Shown piece after piece: positions 32,601 to 43,100 of a stretch of 64,000 nucleotides of DNA. The number at the start of each line of letters is the position of its first letter. Position 1 is the stretch's first letter. The translations under genes were made by a program, and so were the position numbers. The DNA lies in assembly GCF_012273895.1 (NCBI RefSeq), contig NC_052121.1, positions 9,713,475 through 9,777,474 on the forward strand. Direction: 5' to 3'. A model generated the notes under the pieces. That model was not told the origin of the DNA, did not search any database, and saw only the letters and a program-made list of their open reading frames with translations. The stretch is from Zerene cesonia (taxonomy: Eukaryota; Arthropoda; Insecta; Lepidoptera; Pieridae).

Positions 32601-33978
32601 CTCTTGAGTCCACGTTGAGCCTGTAATATTTCTTAAGATTTGAGATAAGTGGATTGATTTAATTATTACGAAAGTTATAAAAATACTAACTAATATTATT
32701 AATACGAAAATTAGTAAGGATTTGTGTGTGTTTGTTGCTCTTTCACGCAAAAACTAATGAACCGATTGCAATGAAATTTGGTACGTAGACAGCTGGACAA
32801 CTGGACTAACATATAGGCAACTTTTTATCCCGAAATTCCTACGGGATACGGACGTACGCGAGTGAAACCGCGGGGCGCAGCTAGTAAAAAATATAGGTAA
32901 GAGTAAAAGAAATCCGCTACTCATGGATTGCTCTTTTTGAGTTTGAGTTTGAGTAGCTAAATGGTGTATGTCGTTGCTACGAAGCGAAGGACGCAGGCTC
33001 GAACCCGCCTCATGGTTTTTCTTCTATTATATTATGAAAAAAATTTTTCTTCTATTATGAAAAAAACAATTGACAACGCTTTTTTGCCATACTTTCGTGT
33101 ACTTTCGTATAATTCGTGCTAGCGTGCGGCTTCTATCGTGCGGACTTTTTGGGTTGTTTGATAAGTACATCTTAAATAGATTAATATTTATAGTTTCACC
33201 TGTTCTCGGATAACATAAGAGGAACACGTCATCCGGTCGCACTTTGAAATTATAGATCTGTGGCCCGAATGTTTTGTATGTGTCGGGATAGAAGTACCGA
33301 TTCGGTCCCACGTACACGTAGCGTTTCTTTTTTTCTAAACAAATCAAATTTTTTTAATAATCATTATTTTTTGCTCTATTAAAAAAATATCATTGACGGT
33401 TATATTAGCCCGCTTCGTTTTCCTCACCCTTCCCAGTCGATTTCGCAGACTCCTCTACTCCTGAACGTAGTAGAGGAGTCTTTGGAGGAGGTGGTAATCG
33501 TTTTCCAGGTAAATAACGTCTACTCGGTTGCCCGCTCTTACACAAAATAAAAGAGACAAAAGCTGCCTCAGAACGCTCCGTAAGAAGCTCAGGATCTCTT
33601 TATAGATTTTCTCAATTTCATAAATATAGTAATATAACTTATATAACGGGTTAAAATAATATAAATAATAGTAAAATAATATATACAAATAGGATTAATT
33701 AGTAATTGGATTTCTGAGGTGGGAAGTGGGATGGCCGGGAGAAATAATTTATTGCTAAAAATAAAATCGCTTACAACTATACAGAAGTGACATAAAGTTT
33801 TAAATTATGTTACTGGTGCACAATTCAGTATTATGCCAAAATACTAAGATATTTTGGAAACACGAAGGGATAGATTTTAAACAAATAAAAATAAAAACTT
33901 ACGCGTATAACTGAGGATTTCTTGCACAGTTTTCTCATCAACATCTTCGATTGCAGGAAGGTTGCTTTCTGTAGACAT
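29675..33978 (-). CDS. Cytosolic sulfotransferase (SULT), copy E, complete, 342 aa
   Basis: Exons, in transcript order: 33978-33903, 33334-33200, 32620-32521, 32278-32086, 31400-31277, 30533-30439, 30366-30183 and 29796-29675. All have GT-AG borders and one open frame. It starts MSTESNLPAIEDVDEKT. Motifs are YPRTGSTW (67-74), FIKSHLP with catalytic His153, IRDPRDTIVS (Arg174-Ser182) and RKGKVGGW (301-308). It ends FPTFNPKT. It is clearly a paralogue of copies A-D but much more diverged, and it lies tail-to-tail with D. The exon that is single in B-D (exon 4) is split here by an intron (31401-32085) exactly between LLDTTK and VVYLIRDPRD. Thr replaces Ser in the phosphosulfate loop (PRTGS), a change found in active SULTs. 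It is expected to be an active cytosolic enzyme with a different acceptor from the array copies. Confidence 0.92.
30921..31100 (-). mobile_element. Helitron-like repeat, reverse (copy E intron)
   Basis: ACTAGTAGCTGTTCGGCCC, then CGTGGTACATATATGTG and CTATATCAC...GTGAAAACGTTAC, the reverse of the GGGCGAAGCCGGGGCG...CTAGT members at 49420-49588 and 59643-59801. Confidence 0.55.
31830..32008 (+). repeat. Repeat fragment ending GCGTCGGGGGTTAAAAA
   Basis: Contains CTTATAACACCCCTCTTCATG and GCGTCGGGGGTTAAAAA, a phrase I associate with common moth and butterfly repeats. Lies in the extra intron (31401-32085) of copy E. Family not assigned. Confidence 0.4.
32341..32392. repeat. TA-rich microsatellite in copy E intron
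   Basis: Two (AT)n tracts separated by ACGTATTTTACACGT. Confidence 0.9.
32680..32885 (+). mobile_element. Helitron-like repeat ending GCAGCTAGT
   Basis: Runs from ATACTAACTAATATTATTAA through TTTGTTGCTCTTTCACGC, ACCGATTGCAATGAAATTTG and CCTACGGGATACGGACG to CGGGGCGCAGCTAGT. Very close to 54672-54872. In an intron of copy E, opposite to its transcription. Confidence 0.65.
32936..33012 (+). repeat. tRNA-like SINE head
   Basis: TAGCTAAATGG fits box A and GGCTCGAACCC fits box B at tRNA-like spacing, but the ends do not form a convincing acceptor stem. It is followed by a T-rich tail with TTCTTCTATTAT repeated. More likely a SINE head than a tRNA gene. Confidence 0.4.
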
Positions 33979-34013
33979 TTTTAGAGTTAATTCTCTTGCT
34001 ACAAGTATTAAAC

Positions 34014-34046
34014 TGATATTACTTCGTAAGAAAACAGTTTTATATA
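34014..34046 (-). promoter_or_regulatory. Core promoter of SULT copy E (TATA + Inr)
   Basis: On the minus strand TATATAAA occupies 34046-34039, and an arthropod-type initiator (TCAGT, A at 34014) follows with its A 32 bases from the first T, the canonical spacing. This predicts a 36-base 5' UTR before ATG 33978. None of the array copies shows so clean a pair. Confidence 0.65.
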
Positions 34047-37000
34047 GCCCTCATTACCTGCCAGTTAAGTTTCATATAAAATCTAAATTACTACCTATAG
34101 CGTAATCATGTACTTTGGTACTTTAAATATAAATTATGTGGTTTTTGGTAACTACGAATAAATATGTTATCATTGTTAATGTAAAAGTGATAACGAATAT
34201 TATTATATTTTATTTATAATTCCATGGTAAAATAGTTATATAGCAAGCAAATAATATGGCAAGATAGTAGAATAAAATATGAAAATAGGAGAATTTCGAA
34301 GAACGGTTTTTTTTATATTGTCGCTTTTTCGACAAGGCTTTATATCATATATGTTAATAATATAAAGCTAAAGACTTTGTTTGTGTGAATGCGCAAATCT
34401 CAGGAACTACTGAAACTATTTCAATTAATATTGTTTTACCATGGCATATGTATATGACCGAGTACTATAGACTAGGTATATAATATGTACCAACCACCGA
34501 CCACGGGTAAACGGTATTATATTCAATGAATATATTAAAATATCAATGTAAAACAAGTTATGTTTGATAAATAAAACAATTTATTCAAAATTTCAAGGTT
34601 GTATTGACAATTGCTGATACACAACGACTATGCGCTGAGACTTGAGAGCGCCCTCTATCGCGGAAAAGGACAGGCGCATTAAAAATACTACCTAAATGAA
34701 GTAAAATTTGTCACAAATTTCGTGGAATTAATTAATAAGCTGCGAAAATATGATACCTAATAAATAAACAGCAAATAGCTAAACAAATTTTAGAAGAATA
34801 ATCAAATATCAAAACTGTTTTATCATAGAAGAAACAATCTTTAAGGGTTAGGTTAGTTTTATATGCTTTATAACAATGAGTATTATATACTAATAATTTT
34901 TTAACTATTAATCAACAATGTTGAACTTGCAGGGAAATTTTGTTAATTTGACGCTGCTAGTGCGAGGACATTTTAATGTTTGAGACATTTTATTATCAAC
35001 TGATAATTAGTATCGCTTTACTTTACTGCTTTTACAATAATTTAAGTCAAGTTGATATCAATTCTTTATATTAAATGTTTTACATGTCAAAAATAAATAA
35101 AAATATCAGAATGAAATCCTGGTTTTCTCTTGATAGGACCACACTTTCTAAATCAAAAGCAATCATCAACATTGATTTATAAAAACTAAGTTGTCCACAA
35201 ACACATATAACGAGTGTATTTATTCAAGTAACGAAACTTCTCCTTTATCGAAGTCGATTAAAAATAATACACTCAAATATATGACTAATGAAGGTTAAAT
35301 AAAAAAATAATAATATTGTGATGCAGGAGACAAACCAAATAATCGAATATTGTCTGTAGGAATACAAAATGAAACAAATTTCACTCAAGAACCATCTTAT
35401 AATCTCAGTATATCTTTACTACAATTCAGAGTAGGTTTTTTTCTGGTACATTAATACTTACAAATGCTGTTTTCTTATTTATTACATGTTTAATTTACAG
35501 GGATTTATAAATTATATAATAACTGTTTGTTACTTTTTGTTTGTGCCTTTATTAACAATCTTCCAATCATTGAAGCAAGCCCATTCTTGAGAAATCAAGT
35601 CACATACCATCTGGCATTGTGCTAACTGGTTAGATGTTAAATATATTACATGCTATTTCACACGAATATTTTTAATAATGTATTTTAACTGGCGATCCAG
35701 CTATATGGTACGATAATGCATTTTTCACATTGACCAAATATTTGGAAGATACCTTACATTTTTCATTTTTTATGTATTATATTTACAAAAACAGTTTTTC
35801 AGAGCTATGACTTCTTTATAACCACAACGTTACGTTATTATATAGATATGGTATTACTGTTCTAAATAAGAAAGTAAAATGAAACATAGCTCTCAGAAAA
35901 ATATTTACAAACATTCAACTTAATTAATTAAAAATGTTTGAGATGGAGAATACATTTTATTTAGAAATTACATTAAAATTCATTACATTGACTTTTCAAT
36001 AACCAGCCTATAATATAGAAATTATTCAAGCAATAATTTCAGTCTAATAATCCATATAGTCGGTCAACCAAGTCGTCTGACAGGTCATCGTGTGGGGGGC
36101 AAGGGGCGAGGAACGCGGCTACATACGCCATGCAGCTCGCAGCAACAGCTCGGGACATTATTTAGGGGCTTTCGCGCGGTTAAAGTATCGTTTTCTTCAT
36201 TAGCATATTATTTTCTATTATTGAAAACCGCGATTTTTTAGCCCTTTACTATGCTACGCATGTTGTACCATTGTATGCTTTTTATTTATACTGTGGTAAT
36301 ATAGATCATAAATCTCGTTTTCTTGTTTTGAATAAATTGCGCGCTTTAAATTTTTATTAATTCTTACAATTCATTAAAAAATCAAATAAAAACTCAATCT
36401 ATAATAATTCAATAATTCATTAATATTTGTATGGATTCTTTGTTAAGTAGGTAAATCACAACATTGTCACGAACATAAAAATCTTTACTTAACATTAATG
36501 AAAATGCACAATAACTAGACGAGATTTTCCTAAATTTAATATTATTTGTGTCTTATTATTCACAATATTTAATTTTTTTAACACATACCTATACTAATGA
36601 AGACCATTATCCTGAGAGTGACAACAAATAATAAAAATTGTCTGTATCATTTCATTTCTTGTCATGCATTTATAAATAAAATCAAAAGACACATGCATCT
36701 TAAATGAATTATTAAATGCAAAATTTTAAGTCAAAACAATTCCAAGAATTATAATTCATGTAATAAAGAACAATTATTCTATGGAGGCTATAGAACATGG
36801 AAGTGTCACAATAACACAATTACACCTCTGATATTTATCCTCCACATAAATAAATTCTTAGTACTATAATTCTACTATAATTCAGCTGAATTAACCAAGC
36901 ACATAACACCATGTACATAAATTGTGATCTTTCTTTTATCTAATTTCTTCATATAATTGTAGCATATGCTACAAATAAGAAAGTCAAAATAAATCTAATA

Positions 37001-38019
37001 AGAAAATCTAACCAGAAAAGCTTTACATGTGTTCATTGCATACATTAATTTTCCACAAACACATCAAAACTATCATTCACCCACAACCTAACTTGTCATA
37101 ATGTATATTTGCTGCATTTATATTTAAATGAACTACTAATACCAAGTGTCTGGAGAGCACAACTGGTAATTATATGTAACTCCTCAGTTCCTATTTATTC
37201 ATATCTGAAAGCTCTTGCTGCTTTACATATAACCTAGGCACAATATCTCTTGGCAAAGCATAGCCAAATAATTTCTGTGAATTATTAGAGTGAATCATAT
37301 AAAATTACAAGTAAACCTGTGTGACAACTATTTGACAAACTTCCTGAAACATTTTCATGTTGGTAGTAAGAATATTTCGAGTACTTCATACTGTGTACAT
37401 TTTGGATACAAAATTGATTGTGAAAACTCAAACCACTGGTGGTACTTTCAAAAGTATAATGTAATAATAGGTAAAATGAGAATTTTAGTTTCAATTAAAA
37501 CATGCCTTAAAAACATTCATCATTTTATAATTTGTATAATTTTTACTGCTTTATGACTGATTTAAAATGAAATATATGGCTATATTTTACATTTAAAATC
37601 AGTCATATCTTTTGTTTATCTAGATTGTATATACATTTATCGCGTCTGATCGTATGATCACAGCATCTTGTCAAATAATGTTACTCAAACCCTTTTTAGT
37701 ATTTTTTTTACTCCCTTCCATTATAATTTTTTAATATCTTTAATGTATGGACACAGTTTTTCATTTCTTTATCATACATATAGATAATTACTAAATAAAC
37801 TCACATAAGATCCAAAAAAAAGAATATGCCTAAATCATATTCAGCTTATGTTTGTTGCATGTTGCCTGACCACCAAATTGTTACAACCATAGAACACATG
37901 AACTTATACAGAATATCTTAAATAATAAACATTGTACTTTATAGTAACATAACACCCACTCACTTAAATCACTTCAAAATAAATTATCACTGAATCCAAG
38001 CAGACTAGAGCCCGCGCTT
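34047..38019. other. Gene-poor A+T-rich interval between SULT copy E and BCL7-like
   Basis: No supported exon apart from the isolated ORF at 36039-36158. Contains a short Helitron-like fragment near 34365-34445 and probably the 3' UTR of the BCL7-like gene at its right end. Confidence 0.6.
36039..36158 (-). CDS. Isolated GC-rich 39-codon ORF, unrecognised
   Basis: Minus-strand ATG 36158 to TGA 36041-36039. The peptide begins MSRAVAASCMAYVAAFLA, then CPPHDDLSDDLVDRLYGLLD. It stands out because the DNA is GC-rich and looks coding in an A+T-rich region, and its acidic C-terminal run looks like a real protein end. There is an in-frame stop just upstream and no good acceptor, so it may be a last exon of something unseen, a small ORF in the BCL7-like 3' UTR, or chance. 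Function unknown. Confidence 0.3.
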   Translation of the reverse strand: MSRAVAASCMAYVAAFLAPCPPHDDLSDDLVDRLYGLLD

Positions 38020-38924
38020 TCAGTCCGTTTTTAACCGTTTCGCTGGTGTTGTCGTCCCACTACTTTGTGAATTGGAGTCCTCAGAGAAGTTCATATGGGA
38101 TGAAGCAAAGTCAGTTGGCCCTTGTGAGTCACTTACTGTAGAGAAACCTGGAATGATTGATACAGTGCTTGGATGAATACTTAATACATTACATTATGGT
38201 CCAAAATATAATCATACATAGAAGAAAAATATTTTTTGTTTAATCTTAACAGAGGATCATATGCAATAGTAATAAAAAATGGTTAAATCTAGTTATAATC
38301 TTCTATTACTTAAATATAAACCTAACCAAATAATAGTTATTGCAAATATTACTCAACATGTTAATGACCTAAAAAATCATAGACGTATATAATTAACCAA
38401 AAATTTTTTAATGAATTAAGACTTAGAGAGTATTTTATCATAAAGTAGTATTGAAATATAATAAAGCGATTGTTGCTATACTTTTCGCTGTGCATAATAT
38501 ATGTTTGAAATAAAAATACGAAACCGTTTAAAAGTTATCACACAACATAAGTTGCCAGTTTATCTCACATGTATTGGAATCCTCAGCCATTCCGAAGTTT
38601 GAGTTCGAGGAATCGTGCATCTTCTTAGGTGTCAGGGTATTTTCTTTATTTTCCCGTTTAGCGGCATGCTTTTTCTTCTGTTCATTCGTGGATATCGGCA
38701 CCCATTTATATATCTTCATAGTGGTTTCACCAATGGTCACCCACTTTTTCTCCCTTAAAATTGAATGAATACAAGACCCATGAAAATTTAATTTTTGTTA
38801 AGTTCAATTTATAAAATTATGAAAATAAATATTACCAATGGCGAACTTTTTCAACAGCTTGCATGACTCTTTTGATATCATCTTTGACTCTGTTTCTTGT
38901 GTCCGCCCGCGCTGACCGAGACAT
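38020..38924 (-). CDS. BCL7-like protein (SWI/SNF complex subunit), 133 aa
   Basis: Three exons: 38924-38836, 38753-38569 and 38147-38020; GT-AG, one open frame. It starts MSRSARADTRNRVKDDIKRV and continues KVRHWEKKWVTIGETTMKIYKW; this N-terminal block of about 50 residues is the conserved BCL7 domain. The middle is charged and low in complexity, and the end is SGTTTPAKRLKTD. BCL7 proteins are nuclear subunits of SWI/SNF (BAF) chromatin-remodelling complexes; that is family knowledge. It is divergent from Marf (1263 bases between the starts), so the two may share a promoter region. It is shorter than vertebrate BCL7A-C, as expected for insects. Confidence 0.9.
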
Positions 38925-40187
38925 ATTGGAAATTTAAGGTTGTCGAGTAATTTATAAACTGTTACAATAAATTAAATATGAATGTTTTAATTCACTTCCG
39001 AACTTTTATTAAATTATGATAACATACGCGGTTCAATACATTTGCCTAAATCCGCCATTTATCGAATTGACAATCACATTTTTTACAAAATATGTCAATC
39101 CGACGCGACCATAAACAAAATATTTTTCACTTAATTTAATGAAGTAATGCTGCTGATATTAATGAATTTTTAACGTTAAAATAAATTATATAACTTCTAT
39201 TAGTTTCTTAATATAATACAATTAGGCTACATTTTATTTTAAATATAATAATAGCTTTGGAACATGGTAAGTTCTATTTATTGCCTATGGATCCAACGTT
39301 CATTCCGTTTCTCCGTCTAGTGTCTACGTATTATCCACAATAGCAATTGGATAAAATTTTGAATTAACTCAAATTATTAATTCCAACCAATCACGTGCCT
39401 CGATTTAATGTATCGCTAACGTATTTCTGTAGTATCTACAGTATGTGTAATCAAAAACCAATCATTTAAAAAAATCTTATATGAAAAATTTTTCAGGTAT
39501 TTTTCTACTTTCTGCCGAAAAATAAATTTTAACTTATAAAGTTATCCGTACAAAATGCCATTATAGAAAACTGGTAAGTTATTTAGTGTTATTATTGTGT
39601 ATTCAAAGATTGTGATACTAAAAATATATTAAATCCTGAAATTCAGCGCAGATAAATTTTGACTTAGATCCATCGGCTGTCAGATGTTTTACGTCGAATT
39701 GTATATTTAAATGAATAAAGTTTATAAATAGTTTTAATAAATTAATATATTCCTTCACGCGGCTGGAACTGCAGTGATGAATGTTGTTGGCTATGATGCA
39801 ACGGGATGATAAGGTGCCTCTTTTCTAGATGTTACGTTTAATTGCCTAAGTTCCGCTTTAGTCTGCTATTTTGCAAATTTTGTTAATTTTTTTCATACTT
39901 CTGCTTTATTTGTTTATTTTTATTTATATATTGCCAACATAACCTTAATTGGAATATGTGACGATAGTAAATGCACACAAAAAAAACCAGTACCGATACC
40001 ACTCTGGATATCTGCATTATATTTTTGTTCTAGATATGCTATCCACTATGAAGTAGACATTCACGCTTTTTATTTGTTGCAGTTGTACCTGCATGTTATG
40101 TGTTATCTGTAGGAGTGATTTGAATATAACATTGGCTTGTCCACCGTAAGGTACAGCTAACGAAAACCGTGACTATTTCCTTCCCGT
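38925..40187. promoter_or_regulatory. Divergent promoter region BCL7-like / Marf, with probable Marf 5' UTR intron
   Basis: The only space for both promoters. A donor at 39574 (CTG|GTAAGT) and an acceptor at 40081-40082 (TTTGTTGCAG) would define a 5' UTR intron of Marf. No TATA box at a sensible position was seen, fitting housekeeping genes. Confidence 0.45.
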
Positions 40188-43100
40188 ATGGCTGCGTATG
40201 TTAACCGTTCAATATCTATGATGGCTGGCGACGGGCCCCATAATGTCGCTATGAACAATGGAACTATGCGTGTGAATGTGTCCAATGTGGATTCTCCCCT
40301 GCAGATATTTGTGAGAGCAAAGAAGAAGATAAACGATATATTTATTGAAATTGATGATTATGTCAAAGACGCAGTCACTTTTATTCATGGTGAGTTAAGT
40401 AGCACTTAAATAATATACATTTGTTATATCACACACAAAATTAAGAGAAAATCTATGGATGGATCAATGTCATAAACATAAACAATATATTACATGCTTC
40501 ATATTTTAATTTATGGATATGTTGATCCCTTGGGGAAACCTATAAAAATTAATCTGATATTGGTATCTTAATATTATAATATACATGATCATTTAACTGA
40601 ACCTGGGCTACATTCAAAGTACAGGAAAGACTAAAAGGTATGGAGCACTGCTCTAAAAAAACAATATAATTTATTCATTTGATTTGGTCCTAACAGAGTA
40701 CTGAGCTATATGTGTTATACTTATGTGATAGGTATACAGTCATTTGTTTGAGGTCAGCTTCAAGTGTATGCTATTGATTGATGTGAGTCAAGTATTAACA
40801 ACATGGAATCTGTTATATAATCTGATATAATAAAATATTGATTCATATCTTATAGAGATTTTAATAAAACTATACATATGCTTACTATAGTATTCAATTA
40901 AATATGCAAATAGCTTTGGGAATTTGGATATTAACTGTGTAGGTTAAGGTTGAAGATTTAACAAATATTCCAGCTCTTAATGTAGGTTGTATATTTGGTT
41001 GTATGTAAATAATGTGTTTTCTTACACTTGTCATTTCAAACACAAGTTGTGAATTTATTCTTAAATAAATTTTTCTGTTATATATTTATGGAGCTCTATA
41101 TTAAGTTAACAGATCAGTATTTTTTTTAATATTATTAATATTTGGCTGATGTACCAAACACAGTACCTCAGTTATTTAATGGATAAAAGTGAAAAAGGGA
41201 GATTTCTACACAAGTATAATTTATTCTTTCAACTTATCATTTACATTGAAGAATAAATTGAATTTGAAATAAAAGGAAATATATCTCTGAGGCATGAAAT
41301 ATTTCTGTCTGTGTTGTGTACCACACAAGGAGTCCAATATTTTATAGTTAAACTTTTTCTTTATTAAAGGCTTTATCACAATGCAATAACATCAAACTTG
41401 AACTATGTACATGCTTATGTTTAGTGTCATATATTATATTCATCAAATTTATCATCAAAATATGTTGAAACTTTCAGCCGTATCAGGGGACAATGGCATT
41501 GCGACACCACAAGATATTACAAATGTCGAAGCTTACGTCAGCAAAGTGCAGGCGATACGGGAAGTACTCAAGCGTGATCACATGAAAGTTGCTTTTTTCG
41601 GAAGGTACATGTGATTTTTCTGTGTGTTTTAAAAATGTCTTAGAAAATACAGATAAAAAGCGTGAATTACATTATTACAAGTCTATTGGGTGTTACTTCA
41701 AATCACCTCTGGTCTCGGTCACCCGGATTGACTACAATAAGGTAAAGGAAAATTTGGTGGTCAGGGCAGTAAAAGATAAGACTGTGTGTTATGTCTCAAT
41801 ACCTTCACTGATACAATAATTAGATAACATACTGATAAAGTTTACTGTTTATTTAATGCCCATGTATAATGACCTTAACTTATTTGTGTTAGTATTTATA
41901 CCATAAATACTAACACAAATAAGTTATCCATCCAAATATATTATCCATGTTACAATTAAATTTCACCACATTAAACATTTTAGAGATAGAAAGAGAGAGC
42001 ATCATTATTTGTTCTTGACCAGTGCTGTTCACATTTTCTCCTTAAAATTTTTTAAAACAGGTTGCGACTTTATGTCTATAACCAGAATCCCTTTTTGGCA
42101 CAGTAGTTAACATGTGTGCATAGAATCATGATGCACGATGTATCTGCCCCATACTCCAAAAGGGGACAAGGGTATTCACTTACGTCTATAAAAAAATTGT
42201 AAAATATGAATTAACATTTTTTTTGTAATAATTAGGACCAGCAATGGTAAGAGCACAGTGATAAACGCTATGTTACACGATAAAATCCTGCCGAGTGGTA
42301 TTGGACATACAACCAACTGCTTTCTCCAAGTGGAAGGGTCAGATACAGATGAAGCTTTTATGAAGACTGAAGGCTCGGAGGAGAAGCTTAATGTTGAGGT
42401 AGATTTATATTATCATAGTGAAATGGTGTAATTTTCGACATCAAGTTTTTTTTGTTGGAATTTAATACATACATAACCATATTTCTCAGAAAATTAAATT
42501 GTTGTTTAGAATTTTTGAACATTACTGTGTAAGGCATCACACATAATTAAAACTTTTATGTAACTACACTTTTAAATTTCCTTTCTATTTTAAGTGTAAC
42601 TCTGCACAATGCAAGAAAAGACTATTATATCATAATAACTACGAATTTTGTTAAATATTTATAAACTCCCATTAATTTTATTAAAATACCACCATTCCAG
42701 TCAGTCAGTCAGCTTGGCCATGCCCTTTGCACCACCCGTCTCAAAGAGTCATCGTTAGTACACGTCTACTGGCCCCGAGAGCTATGTGCCCTTCTCCGGG
42801 ACGACGTGGTGCTGGTGGACAGCCCCGGAGTGGATGTCACACCGAACCTGGACGAGTGGATAGATAAGTACTGTCTGGATGCTGATGTATTTGTGCTGGT
42901 GGCAAATGCTGAGTCCACGCTTATGGTCACTGTGAGTGTTTAATATATATCTTTGTAAAGTTTTTCCCTAGTTAAAGTGTGGTATTCAAATATATTTAAG
43001 AAAAATTTGTGGGATCATGTTTAAATTAGTTTTTTTGGATGATTTCAATGATTATGTTCATAGCATGATGCAGGTGATCTTATAATTTTTTGTTTGAAAT

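Noticed and set aside
32936..33012. True tRNA gene
   Set aside because: Boxes fit but no convincing acceptor or anticodon stem; treated as a SINE head.
33455..33688. 77-codon minus-strand ORF in intron 1 of SULT copy E
   Set aside because: Low-complexity tyrosine-rich translation and no partner exons; partly repeat sequence.
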